A stretch of DNA of 7,241 bases from Acidobacteriota bacterium (GTDB taxonomy: Bacteria; Acidobacteriota; Blastocatellia; Pyrinomonadales; Pyrinomonadaceae): positions 1 through 7,241 of the forward strand of contig QHXE01000136.1 in the NCBI GenBank assembly GCA_003222835.1, written 5' to 3'. Numbering within the stretch: the first letter of the stretch is position 1; each line of letters begins with the position of its first letter. Both the position numbers and the translations under genes were made by a program. This document shows positions 1 through 5,240 of the stretch, piece after piece. A model generated the notes under the pieces. It saw only the letters and a program-made list of their open reading frames with translations, ran no database searches and was not told the DNA's origin.

Positions 1-873
1 CTCCAACGTGTTAGCTCCGAGTCCACGATAAATTCGCAGATCGCTTTTCGATCCTCGTGCTGAGGTCGTGGCGTGATTCGCAATCGTCATGAATGATGTC
101 GCCGGCGGCCCGCTGGTGATCCCGACCGGGAAGCCGACACTCATGCCTGGCTTCACCGTCAAATCGATCGCGTTGTCGTTAATGGTCAGGGCGCTCAACT
201 CTGCCCCGTATGACCACGTCAAGTCCTCCCACTCCCAACCGCTGCCGACCGGCGCGCCGTTGAAATAACTCTCATCGCCAACGAGATCTCCTTTGACGCG
301 TTTCACGCCCGCGGCCACGATGCGATCGGCAAGATCGTTTATGCCCTTGAAGTAATCGCCGTTATTGAACCGCGCGGCAATCGAAGGATCGCCACGACCG
401 TAAACAATCAAATCGCCTTTGACCTTGCCGTCCTCCGGTCTTTCTTTCGCGTAAACCGAAGTGATGAAGTGATAATCGGGCGTGAGCCGATCGAAGGCGG
501 TGGCGACGGTGTAAAGTTTCATGTTCGAAGCCGGCCGGACAAACTTGTTCGCGTTCTGCTCGTAGATGATCTGATTCGTGTCTAGCGAGACAACCTTGAC
601 TGCGAAGAATCCTGGTTCAAGCGCGGGCTCATGCACGATCTGTTCGATCTGCGATCTTAATTCTGCCAATGTTCGCGGTACAGTCGATCCAGGTCGCGCG
701 GGAAGGATCCGCGGGGACGCCACGGGAGAATTCAAGGACTGCGGCTGTTGGATCGTAGCCGGATCGGCCGGCATGACCGTGCGGGGGCGCTGTTGATCCT
801 GCGCAAAAGTAGAAGGAAGCAAGGCGACGGCAGCCGACGCCACCAGTAAAAGGATGATGAATCGTCTGAACAT
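1..873 (-). CDS. dacB: D-alanyl-D-alanine carboxypeptidase/endopeptidase, PBP4 (DacB) family, 3' end cut by window edge
   Basis: This is a serine peptidase of the PBP4 (peptidase S13) family, which in the periplasm removes the terminal D-Ala of peptidoglycan stem peptides and cuts cross-links. The 291 visible residues stay open to base 1. Residues 1-24 form a signal peptide (MFRR, a hydrophobic stretch, then STFA before QDQQ). The catalytic SxxK motif is S116-N-M-K119 in a VRPASNMKL context. YGRGDPS (158-164) and SYGAELSALTINDN (221-234) are typical of the family. The SxN and KTG motifs, placed late in the family because of the inserted domain, would lie beyond the left edge; full-length members have roughly 450-500 residues. 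The ATG at 873 lies 2 bp after the rfaE1 stop, so translation is probably coupled; no strong ribosome binding site is visible. Family assignment is very secure; the intactness of the 3' end cannot be judged. Confidence 0.95.
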   Translation of the reverse strand, partial: MFRRFIILLLVASAAVALLPSTFAQDQQRPRTVMPADPATIQQPQSLNSPVASPRILPARPGSTVPRTLAELRSQIEQIVHEPALEPGFFAVKVVSLDTNQIIYEQNANKFVRPASNMKLYTVATAFDRLTPDYHFITSVYAKERPEDGKVKGDLIVYGRGDPSIAARFNNGDYFKGINDLADRIVAAGVKRVKGDLVGDESYFNGAPVGSGWEWEDLTWSYGAELSALTINDNAIDLTVKPGMSVGFPVGITSGPPATSFMTIANHATTSARGSKSDLRIYRGLGANTLE

Positions 874-875
874 GG

Positions 876-1871
876 TTATTGAATCGTCTCTAGAATTTCT
901 TGCGCACTCGCCGTGGCGGTGCCGAGTTTACCGACAACAATTCCCGCAGCCTGATTTGCCAACACTGCGGCTTCTGTCATTGATGCGCCCGCGGCGAGAG
1001 CCGCAGCTAGTGTAGCGACCACGGTATCGCCGGCGCCGGTTACATCGTACACCTCGCGCGCCGCAGTTTCGACGAATACCGGATCGAGATTTCCTTCGAC
1101 GAGCATCATGCCGCGCTCGCCGCGGGTGATGAGCACCGCATCACAGCCTAACCGAGCGCGAATCTTTTTGGCTGCGGTCTGCAAAGCGCCATCAGAATCT
1201 TCTTCAAGATCTGATAACTGTAGCGCTTCGTAATGATTCGGCGTGACCAGGGTTGCCGGACGATAGACGTCAAAGTTTCGCAGCTTCGGATCGATCAGCA
1301 CCGGCATGCGACCATACGCAGATGGCAGAACTTCGGCCAGGATGCGAGGCGTGATTACCCCTTTATCGTAATCTGAAACGATCAGGGCATGCGCGTTCTC
1401 GATCGCAGACTTTACTGCGCCGATGATCCGGGCTTCTATTTCGCCATTCACCGGCGCGCGATGTTCGCGATCGGCGCGCACGACCATCTGATTGTGCGCG
1501 ATGATGCGGGTCTTAATCGTCGTCGGGCGCGAATCATCCGCGATCAATAAATCGTCTGTTTGCAAAGCGCTCTTCTCGCGCACCGAGCTGCGGATCCTTT
1601 CGCCGGCAAAGTCCTGACCAATAACCCCGATGACGCAGGCGTTCGCTCCCAGCGCCAGCAGGTTTGCGAGCACATTCGCCGCGCCGCCCAGATGCGTGGA
1701 CTCTCGCTTAATATCGACCACCGGTACCGGCGCCTCAGGCGAAATGCGCGACACATCGCCCCAAATGAACTCGTCCAGCATTACATCACCGAGCACGACG
1801 ACATTACGCTCGCGCATTTGATGAAGAATTCCTTCCGCCTGGCGGCGAAAATCATTCTGATTGCTGGTCAC
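876..1871 (-). CDS. rfaE1: D-glycero-beta-D-manno-heptose-7-phosphate kinase (RfaE1, PfkB family)
   Basis: This cytoplasmic sugar kinase phosphorylates heptose 7-phosphate at C1, a step towards ADP-heptose for the lipopolysaccharide core. Numbering from the TTG at 1877, GDVMLDEFIWGDVSRISPEAP (30-50) is the hallmark of the HldE/RfaE kinase domain. LGGAANVLANLLALG (63-77) is the first PfkB signature, and DVTGAGDTVVATL (278-290) carries the GAGD motif with the catalytic Asp284. At about 330 residues it matches the kinase half of fused HldE, so the adenylyltransferase (RfaE2) must be encoded elsewhere. The longest frame starts at TTG 1877, overlapping the glycosyltransferase TGA by 4 bp. I prefer GTG 1871, because GGAAAGG at 1880-1886 lies 8 nt upstream of GTG but only 2 nt from TTG. 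The stop is 2 bp before the dacB ATG. A homologous ADP-ribose/fructokinase-type sugar kinase is unlikely given the N-terminal signature. Confidence 0.95.
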   Translation of the reverse strand: MTSNQNDFRRQAEGILHQMRERNVVVLGDVMLDEFIWGDVSRISPEAPVPVVDIKRESTHLGGAANVLANLLALGANACVIGVIGQDFAGERIRSSVREKSALQTDDLLIADDSRPTTIKTRIIAHNQMVVRADREHRAPVNGEIEARIIGAVKSAIENAHALIVSDYDKGVITPRILAEVLPSAYGRMPVLIDPKLRNFDVYRPATLVTPNHYEALQLSDLEEDSDGALQTAAKKIRARLGCDAVLITRGERGMMLVEGNLDPVFVETAAREVYDVTGAGDTVVATLAAALAAGASMTEAAVLANQAAGIVVGKLGTATASAQEILETIQ

Positions 1872-1873
1872 AC

Positions 1874-3118
1874 TCAACGCCTTTCCACAAATCCTTCACT
1901 GGAAGCGTTCGGTTCTCTGTGGCCTCCCGCCAACCCTGGTCGGAAGCTCTCCTCAGCGGACCTCAAAGTCGCGCTCTGGTGGATCACCCGATCAATCGCC
2001 GCGACCACGCGCTCTACCGGCAAGCGCCGGATGCATTCGGGCTTTTCAAACTCAGCGCAGAAATACCCGGGGCATGGCTGGCAAGGCATATCTTCGAATA
2101 CTACTTCGTTTGGGTGAGTCGTCCACGGCCGCCAATGCGCGCGATTCGACGAACCGAAAATCACTACGCAGGGCGCGGCGACCGCAGCAGCGATGTGCGC
2201 GATGCCGCTGTCGTTCCCGATGAACAAGCGCGAGCGCGAGGCGAGCGCGGCAACTTCGGGTAATGAAAGATTGCTAAGTCCGATCAAGCGAACCGACGTT
2301 TGTTCGATGAGAGATTCAAGAATCGGCTCTTCTTTCGACGAAACGATCGCGACAGGCGTCAACCCGCGCGCGGGCAATTCTTCGGCGACGCGCGCAAATT
2401 TGTCCGTAGCCCACTGCTTGGTATCAAAAGCCGCCGTCGGATGGATGACCGCGAACCGTTCGCTCTTTTCAACTTCAAATCCCGCCAAGCGAAGTTTCTC
2501 GGAAACGGTGGCAACCGCTTCCTCACTCACTGTCAAACGCGTGGCCGGCCGATCGCTTACCGGAACGCCCGTCCAACCAATCAAAGCCAATTGTTGTTCG
2601 ACGGAATGCAGAGTAGGCCGCTGCCATATTTCTCGGGCCGAAGGCGCAACATGATTATGCAGGCGCGCATATCGATAGTGCTCAAATCCAACTCGGTACT
2701 CCGCGCCCGTCGCGCGCGTAAAGAGTGTCGCAGTGGTTCCGCCATGCAAGTTGTAAACGACATCATACTGCTCCGCCCGAAGTTCACGAGCGACGCGCGC
2801 TCGCGCAGACGTACCGTCGCGCGGCACGGTGACGACGCGATCAATCAAGTCTGAACCATCAAGCACCGGCGCGACCCAATCTTCCAACAGGATGTGGATT
2901 TGAGCGTGCGGCAGAAACCGGCGCAACGCGAACAATGAAGGCGTCGTCAGGACGGTATCGCCGATCGAACGCAAGCGCGCCACCAGCACGCGGCTGACCC
3001 GCGACCAATCCCAGAGCGCCGGCCCGAGCGGTTGCGGTTCGTCATTTTCGCGTTCGGTCGTGAAGGCCAGATGGCGCACGCTTGGCGACGACTCAATTAT
3101 TTCCCGCAGGCTGTTCAT
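1874..3118 (-). CDS. Glycosyltransferase family 9, ADP-heptose:LPS heptosyltransferase-like
   Basis: This is a 414-residue GT-B glycosyltransferase of family 9, the family of WaaC/WaaF/WaaQ, which transfer heptose to the lipopolysaccharide inner core on the cytoplasmic face of the inner membrane. The N-terminal domain begins with VLVARLRSIGDTVLTTP (44-60), the classic GT9 opening with its GD pair. The C-terminal sugar-nucleotide domain has IHPTAAFDTKQW (225-236) and FIGNDSGIAHIAAA (299-312), the latter being the family's D-S-G-x-x-H motif. Residues 343-364 hold four cysteines (C346, C349, C354, C362), a pattern seen in some GT9 proteins. About 40 residues precede the fold and about 35 low-complexity residues follow it. 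ATG 3118 has AGGA 6 nt upstream. It sits next to rfaE1, supporting heptose as donor, but the exact acceptor and the Waa letter cannot be assigned. Confidence 0.92.
   Translation of the reverse strand: MNSLREIIESSPSVRHLAFTTERENDEPQPLGPALWDWSRVSRVLVARLRSIGDTVLTTPSLFALRRFLPHAQIHILLEDWVAPVLDGSDLIDRVVTVPRDGTSARARVARELRAEQYDVVYNLHGGTTATLFTRATGAEYRVGFEHYRYARLHNHVAPSAREIWQRPTLHSVEQQLALIGWTGVPVSDRPATRLTVSEEAVATVSEKLRLAGFEVEKSERFAVIHPTAAFDTKQWATDKFARVAEELPARGLTPVAIVSSKEEPILESLIEQTSVRLIGLSNLSLPEVAALASRSRLFIGNDSGIAHIAAAVAAPCVVIFGSSNRAHWRPWTTHPNEVVFEDMPCQPCPGYFCAEFEKPECIRRLPVERVVAAIDRVIHQSATLRSAEESFRPGLAGGHREPNASSEGFVERR
1880..1886 (-). promoter_or_regulatory. Ribosome binding site deciding the rfaE1 start
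   Basis: GGAAAGG on the minus strand lies 8 nt before a GTG codon (1871-1869) and only 2 nt before the upstream in-frame TTG (1877-1875). Normal Shine-Dalgarno spacing therefore favours GTG as the start. The site is inside the last codons of the upstream glycosyltransferase gene, which is consistent with translational coupling. Confidence 0.6.
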
Positions 3119-3127
3119 TAGTTTTCC

Positions 3128-3201
3128 TGGGTACGCACGCTTCCGGCGTGCTCGTCTTGTTCATATTCTCATAGACAGCACGCTGGAAGCATGCGTACCC
3201 A
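3128..3201. repeat. REPIN-like inverted repeat (two 25-bp arms, each itself a hairpin)
   Basis: Arms 3128-3152 and 3177-3201 are inverted copies matching at 23 of 25 positions, with the core GTACGCAYGCTTCC, separated by 24 bp. Each arm also folds on itself: GCACGC-TTCCG-GCGTGC on the left, and GCACGC-TGGAA-GCATGC (one mismatch) on the right. A pair of small palindromes in inverted orientation is the architecture of REP doublets (REPINs), which in other bacteria are mobilised by RAYT transposases; none is encoded here. The element occupies nearly the whole gap between the Trm112 stop (3205) and the glycosyltransferase start (3118). In the transcript it would form a strong hairpin just upstream of the glycosyltransferase ribosome binding site. 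Confidence 0.85.
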
Positions 3202-3204
3202 ACT

Positions 3205-3378
3205 TCACTCTTCTTCGATCTTCGCTTCATCGATCAGCATCACGGGTATATCGTCGCGAATGGGATAGACGCGTTTGCATTCGACGCATTTCAAGCCACT
3301 GCCGTCGGGTTTCAATTCAACCTTGGCGCGGCATGCGGGACACACCAGAATCTCAAGTAACTGTTCGCTTATGGGCAT
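3205..3378 (-). CDS. Trm112-like / UPF0434 (YcaR) small zinc-ribbon protein
   Basis: This 57-residue protein has the Trm112p fold. In eukaryotes and archaea Trm112 activates several SAM-dependent methyltransferases; bacterial stand-alone members such as YcaR have no settled role. Visible are LLEILVCPACRAKVEL, with the first CPxC pair, and LKCVECKRVYPIRDDIPVML, with a second CxxC pair and the family's 'YPIRDxIPVML' ending. The two pairs together look like an intact zinc site, whereas many bacterial members have lost it. The frame extends to a TTG at 3399, but the ATG at 3378 is preferred: AGAGG (3387-3391) lies 8 nt upstream, and the protein then has the usual family length and start. It is the first gene of the probable envelope operon. 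Proximity of Trm112-like genes to lipid A genes in other bacteria is from memory, not seen here. Confidence 0.92.
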   Translation of the reverse strand: MPISEQLLEILVCPACRAKVELKPDGSGLKCVECKRVYPIRDDIPVMLIDEAKIEEE

Positions 3379-3386
3379 GGTCTGAA

Positions 3387-3391
3387 CCTCT
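3387..3391 (-). promoter_or_regulatory. Ribosome binding site deciding the Trm112-like start
   Basis: AGAGG on the minus strand sits 8 nt before ATG 3378. The in-frame TTG at 3399 lies upstream of this site and has no comparable sequence of its own, so the ATG is the better start. Confidence 0.6.
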
Positions 3392-3430
3392 GGATTCAAA
3401 TGTTCGAGAAACTTTGGCGTGTCGCTGAGT

Positions 3431-3603
3431 CTCCCTCTCCCTTTGGGAGAGGACCGGGGTGAGGGCCTGGCTTGTCATAGCCCAACCGTCTGATTACGTA
3501 TCCCCTCTCGGTCGAGAGGTCTACGAGAACGACAAAGAGGGTAGTTTTTTTAATTCCTCTCAACTAGTCCCTCACCCCAACCCTCTCCCACCGGAAGAGG
3601 GAG
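3431..3603. repeat. Inverted repeat of REP type with 35-bp arms (CCCTCACCCC family)
   Basis: Arms 3431-3465 and 3569-3603 are inverted copies matching at 29 of 35 positions, separated by 103 bp. The shared core is GGGGTGAGGG / CCCTCACCCC with CCTCTCCC motifs. The left arm folds alone into a perfect 8-bp hairpin, CCTCTCCC-TTT-GGGAGAGG (3434-3452); the right arm folds as CCCTCT...AGAGGG. Sequences of this kind are, as I recall, dispersed in many bacterial genomes as REP-like elements. The spacer carries further CCCTCT/AGAGGG units and may be decayed copies. No transposase is present. Confidence 0.75.
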
Positions 3604-3738
3604 TGATCTCGACAAGCTAAAGCCCATCGGACAGAAAGCTTAGCAGCATTGCACGATTTGTTGTAGCGCGTGTAGTACAATTAGCGAGGGAAAGTCCCGG
3701 CAAACTTGAGCGAAGAATTCGGGGAAACAAAGTAATCG

Positions 3739-4353
3739 ATGATGATTGAAGATTTTGGTCCAAAGGTCGCGAGTGTCTGGAATGATCTGCGGTCGACCAC
3801 GCGCAACCTCATGGAACGAGCCTGGCTGTCGGCAGCCAGTGGCTCGGCGGTGCAGGTCGCTCGCTCGCTTCAATACGATCCGCGAGCCGATAATGAACTG
3901 AGCCGCCTGCTGGCAGCGCTTGACGCGCGCGCGAATGAAGCCGAAAAGCCCGCTGCCGACGAGCCATCCCACCGGGCCCGACGCTTGGCGGACGCTTGCG
4001 CGACGGTGCTCGCGCAGCAGACGCAGTCTGCCGAAGTCTTCGCCCAACTGATTCAGCGCGCACACGAACGAAAAGACTATGCGCGAGTTGACGAACTCGC
4101 CGGGATCTTGCCTGAGCGTCTCGCGCCTACCGAAATCTGCGAACTCGCGCGATCAAATAGTGTGGTGGTGCGCGCTCTGGCGCACGAAGCCCTGACCCAA
4201 ATGCCTGCGCGCCTGCTGGCTGCCTTACTTCGCGATCCTGTCGACGCCTCAGTGGCCCACATTGCGCTCCAGCGACAAGCGCACGAGTACCTTTCGGAGG
4301 AAGCCCAACGTGTTTTGCGCGAGTTTGAAGATTCTGGTTCGGAAAGCTTCTGA
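3739..4353 (+). CDS. Uncharacterised all-helical protein with HEAT-like C-terminal part
   Basis: I do not recognise this 204-residue protein. It is rich in Ala, Arg, Leu and Glu and looks all alpha-helical, with no signal peptide or membrane segment, so it is probably cytoplasmic. Residues 1-65 form an amphipathic helical region, 66-80 a polar linker, 81-125 further helices. Residues 131-195 look like two degenerate HEAT-like pairs, with LARSNSVVVRALAHEAL (136-152) and LLRDPVDASVAHIALQRQAH (163-182), of the kind used as protein-binding scaffolds. Frame choice is supported by GC-rich third codon positions and by the frame being open over the whole stretch; competing frames on the other strand give arginine-rich nonsense. 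ATG 3739 is followed by a second ATG, and only GGGG 14 nt upstream resembles a ribosome binding site. It is the only plus-strand gene here and converges on fdxA with 3 bp between stops. Confidence 0.75.
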   Translation: MMIEDFGPKVASVWNDLRSTTRNLMERAWLSAASGSAVQVARSLQYDPRADNELSRLLAALDARANEAEKPAADEPSHRARRLADACATVLAQQTQSAEVFAQLIQRAHERKDYARVDELAGILPERLAPTEICELARSNSVVVRALAHEALTQMPARLLAALLRDPVDASVAHIALQRQAHEYLSEEAQRVLREFEDSGSESF

Positions 4354-4356
4354 GAG

Positions 4357-4656
4357 TCACTCTGCCGGTCCCGTACAAGCAGGTCCGTGCAGCGCGGGAA
4401 TCTTCTGGCTGATCACCGGATAGTTCGGCGCTTCGTCAATATTAATCTGCGTCCAGTGCGCGTATTGTTCGGGCACGTTGCTGTCGGCGAAGATCGCTTC
4501 GACCGGACATTCGGGAACGCAGGCATCGCAATCGATGCAAGTGTCGGCGTTAATATAAAGACGATCCGGCAATTCATGAAAAGCTTCAACCGGACAGACC
4601 GCGGCGCAGTCAGTGTACTTGCAATCGATGCACGGTTCGACGACGACGTATGTCAT
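4357..4656 (-). CDS. fdxA: Seven-iron ferredoxin ([3Fe-4S][4Fe-4S]), FdxA / Azotobacter FdI type
   Basis: This small cytoplasmic electron carrier has 99 residues. The cysteine pattern is exactly that of Azotobacter vinelandii ferredoxin I, shifted by one for the initiator Met: C9, C17 and C50 would bind the [3Fe-4S] cluster and C21, C40, C43 and C46 the [4Fe-4S] cluster, with C12 the additional free cysteine. VEPCIDCKYTDCAAVCPVE and the second CIDCDACVPECPVEAIF block are diagnostic. The C-terminal half (YAHWTQINIDEAPNYPVISQ) matches the extra tail of this class; it ends early with an additional C94. ATG 4656 has a strong AAAGGAG 10 nt upstream (4667-4673). A TTGACA hexamer further upstream suggests its own promoter. 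Partner enzymes cannot be told from the neighbours. Confidence in the family is very high. Confidence 0.95.
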   Translation of the reverse strand: MTYVVVEPCIDCKYTDCAAVCPVEAFHELPDRLYINADTCIDCDACVPECPVEAIFADSNVPEQYAHWTQINIDEAPNYPVISQKIPALHGPACTGPAE

Positions 4657-4680
4657 TCGGGGATAACTCCTTTCAACGAA

Positions 4681-4709
4681 TGTTTATTATCTATTGAGCG
4701 GAATGTCAA
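4681..4709 (-). promoter_or_regulatory. Candidate fdxA promoter
   Basis: On the minus strand a perfect TTGACA (4709-4704) is followed by an AT-rich GATAATAAACA stretch (4691-4681). At the standard 17-bp spacing the -10 hexamer would be TAAACA, a weak match; the better GATAAT is only 12 bp away. The position, just upstream of the strong fdxA ribosome binding site and downstream of the preceding stop, is right for a promoter. Confidence 0.35.
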
Positions 4710-4724
4710 TAGAAAAAGATTCAT

Positions 4725-4940
4725 TCATCGCAGAGTGGCCAATAGTTTGCGCTCGGTTCGTTGCGGAAGATCGATCAGTTCAAAGCCTTTCTTATGGTAG
4801 AGATAGTCCTCGCCTGATTCATCAACGACGCGCACGTAATCTTTTGGATCATTTCCTTCGGGTGGAAGCACTCGATATATCTTGCGCAACTCCAAAGACG
4901 CGTCGTAACCTTCGTTGTCTAAACAGATCGCGAACCTCAT
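4725..4940 (-). CDS. Small conserved-looking hypothetical protein, 71 residues
   Basis: I cannot assign a function. The protein is soluble and acidic in its middle, with no signal or membrane segment. It begins MRFAICLDNEGYDASLELRK (1-20), then YRVLPPEGNDPKDYVRVVDE, and SGEDYLYHKKGFELIDLP (42-59), a pattern suggesting a small beta-rich fold ending in a short helix. From memory, small proteins with 'ASLELRKIYRVLP...RVxDESGEDYLY' occur in several phyla as hypotheticals, which I could not verify. ATG 4940 has AAGAGA (4949-4954) 8 nt upstream; that site overlaps the TAA of the preceding small gene, and the gap is 12 bp. The two are therefore very likely cotranscribed and translationally linked. 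The stop is 68 bp upstream of the fdxA start. Confidence 0.8.
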   Translation of the reverse strand: MRFAICLDNEGYDASLELRKIYRVLPPEGNDPKDYVRVVDESGEDYLYHKKGFELIDLPQRTERKLLATLR

Positions 4941-4952
4941 GTTTGCAGTCTC

Positions 4953-5192
4953 TTAATCTAATAGTCGCTTGATCTTGATTTGTCTCTCTCCGATTCCATG
5001 GGCTTCATACCAATGAAGTTCTGCCAAGCGAATCTCGCCCGTTAGCAATTCAACATTGGCGGACCCTTTAACTTTGCGCCAGCGCCTTCCGCCGTAAAGT
5101 TGTCGCAGTCACTTGAATTCTCTAATACCGTGCGATATTGCGATGTTCTCAACAATTGTAATCGGCGAAACAATTCGGCGAAATTGAATCAT
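4953..5192 (-). pseudogene. Small hypothetical gene (HWYEAHGIG protein) interrupted by an in-frame UGA
   Basis: The frame gives 51 sense codons ending in TAA at 4953-4955: LRQLYGGRRWRKVKG, then VELLTGEIRLAELHWYEAHG and a basic end IKIKRLLD. This looks like a complete small domain, and I recall 'HWYEAHGIG...KIKR' as a widespread hypothetical family. No ATG, GTG or TTG precedes the RRWRK part. A TGA (5111-5109) sits immediately before the CTG codon (5108-5106), yet the same frame continues upstream for 27 codons to ATG 5192, with protein-like sequence including IVENIAISHGIREFK. A single C-to-T change (CGA to TGA) in a 79-residue gene explains this best. Alternatives are initiation at CTG 5108 (AGAGA about 10 nt upstream), UGA readthrough, or a sequencing error. 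No clear ribosome binding site precedes ATG 5192. It lies 12 bp before the next small gene. Confidence 0.6.
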
Positions 5193-5240
5193 AGCATAGC
5201 GGAATTCATCGCAACATCAACAGCACACATCATCGGCGAC

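Larger units (their letters stand above)
3379..3738. other. Divergent intergenic region, no gene seen
   Basis: These 360 bp separate the minus-strand Trm112 gene from the plus-strand gene at 3739, so they should hold both promoters. Half of it is a REP-type inverted repeat (3431-3603). Inside that, CCTCTCG-GT-CGAGAGG (3504-3519) is a perfect palindrome, and CCCTCT (3503-3508) pairs with AGAGGG (3536-3541) just before a run of seven T (3545-3551). The 135 bp after the repeat include TACAAT (3676-3681), a possible -10 box for the plus-strand gene, but no -35 box lies at normal distance. I find no small ORF or recognisable RNA here. Confidence 0.6.

Noticed and set aside
1560..2117. Plus-strand frame of 185 codons across the rfaE1/glycosyltransferase junction
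   Set aside because: It is antisense to two securely identified genes and shows no family signature.
3503..3551. Stem CCCTCT...AGAGGG followed by seven T, like an intrinsic terminator on the plus strand
   Set aside because: No plus-strand gene lies upstream, the loop is long, and the stem units are part of the surrounding repeat; more likely repeat debris.
3683..3702. GAGGGAAAGTCCCGGC resembles the conserved 5' part of RNase P RNA (GAGGAAAGTCCGGGC)
   Set aside because: RNase P RNA needs about 300-400 nt with further conserved blocks; here the coding region at 3739 begins 40 nt later and no matching blocks are seen.
3640..4065. Long minus-strand frame of 141 codons opposite the plus-strand gene
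   Set aside because: Arginine- and histidine-rich with no domain pattern, while the plus-strand frame has coherent helical sequence and coding-like third positions.
5109..5111. UGA as a selenocysteine codon
   Set aside because: The surrounding residues do not resemble a selenoprotein active site and I see no convincing SECIS-like hairpin just downstream; an Arg-to-stop mutation is simpler.
5148..5190. Two TTTCGCCGA direct repeats and ACAATTGT palindrome as an operator
   Set aside because: They fall inside the upstream part of the small interrupted gene and are short enough to occur by chance.
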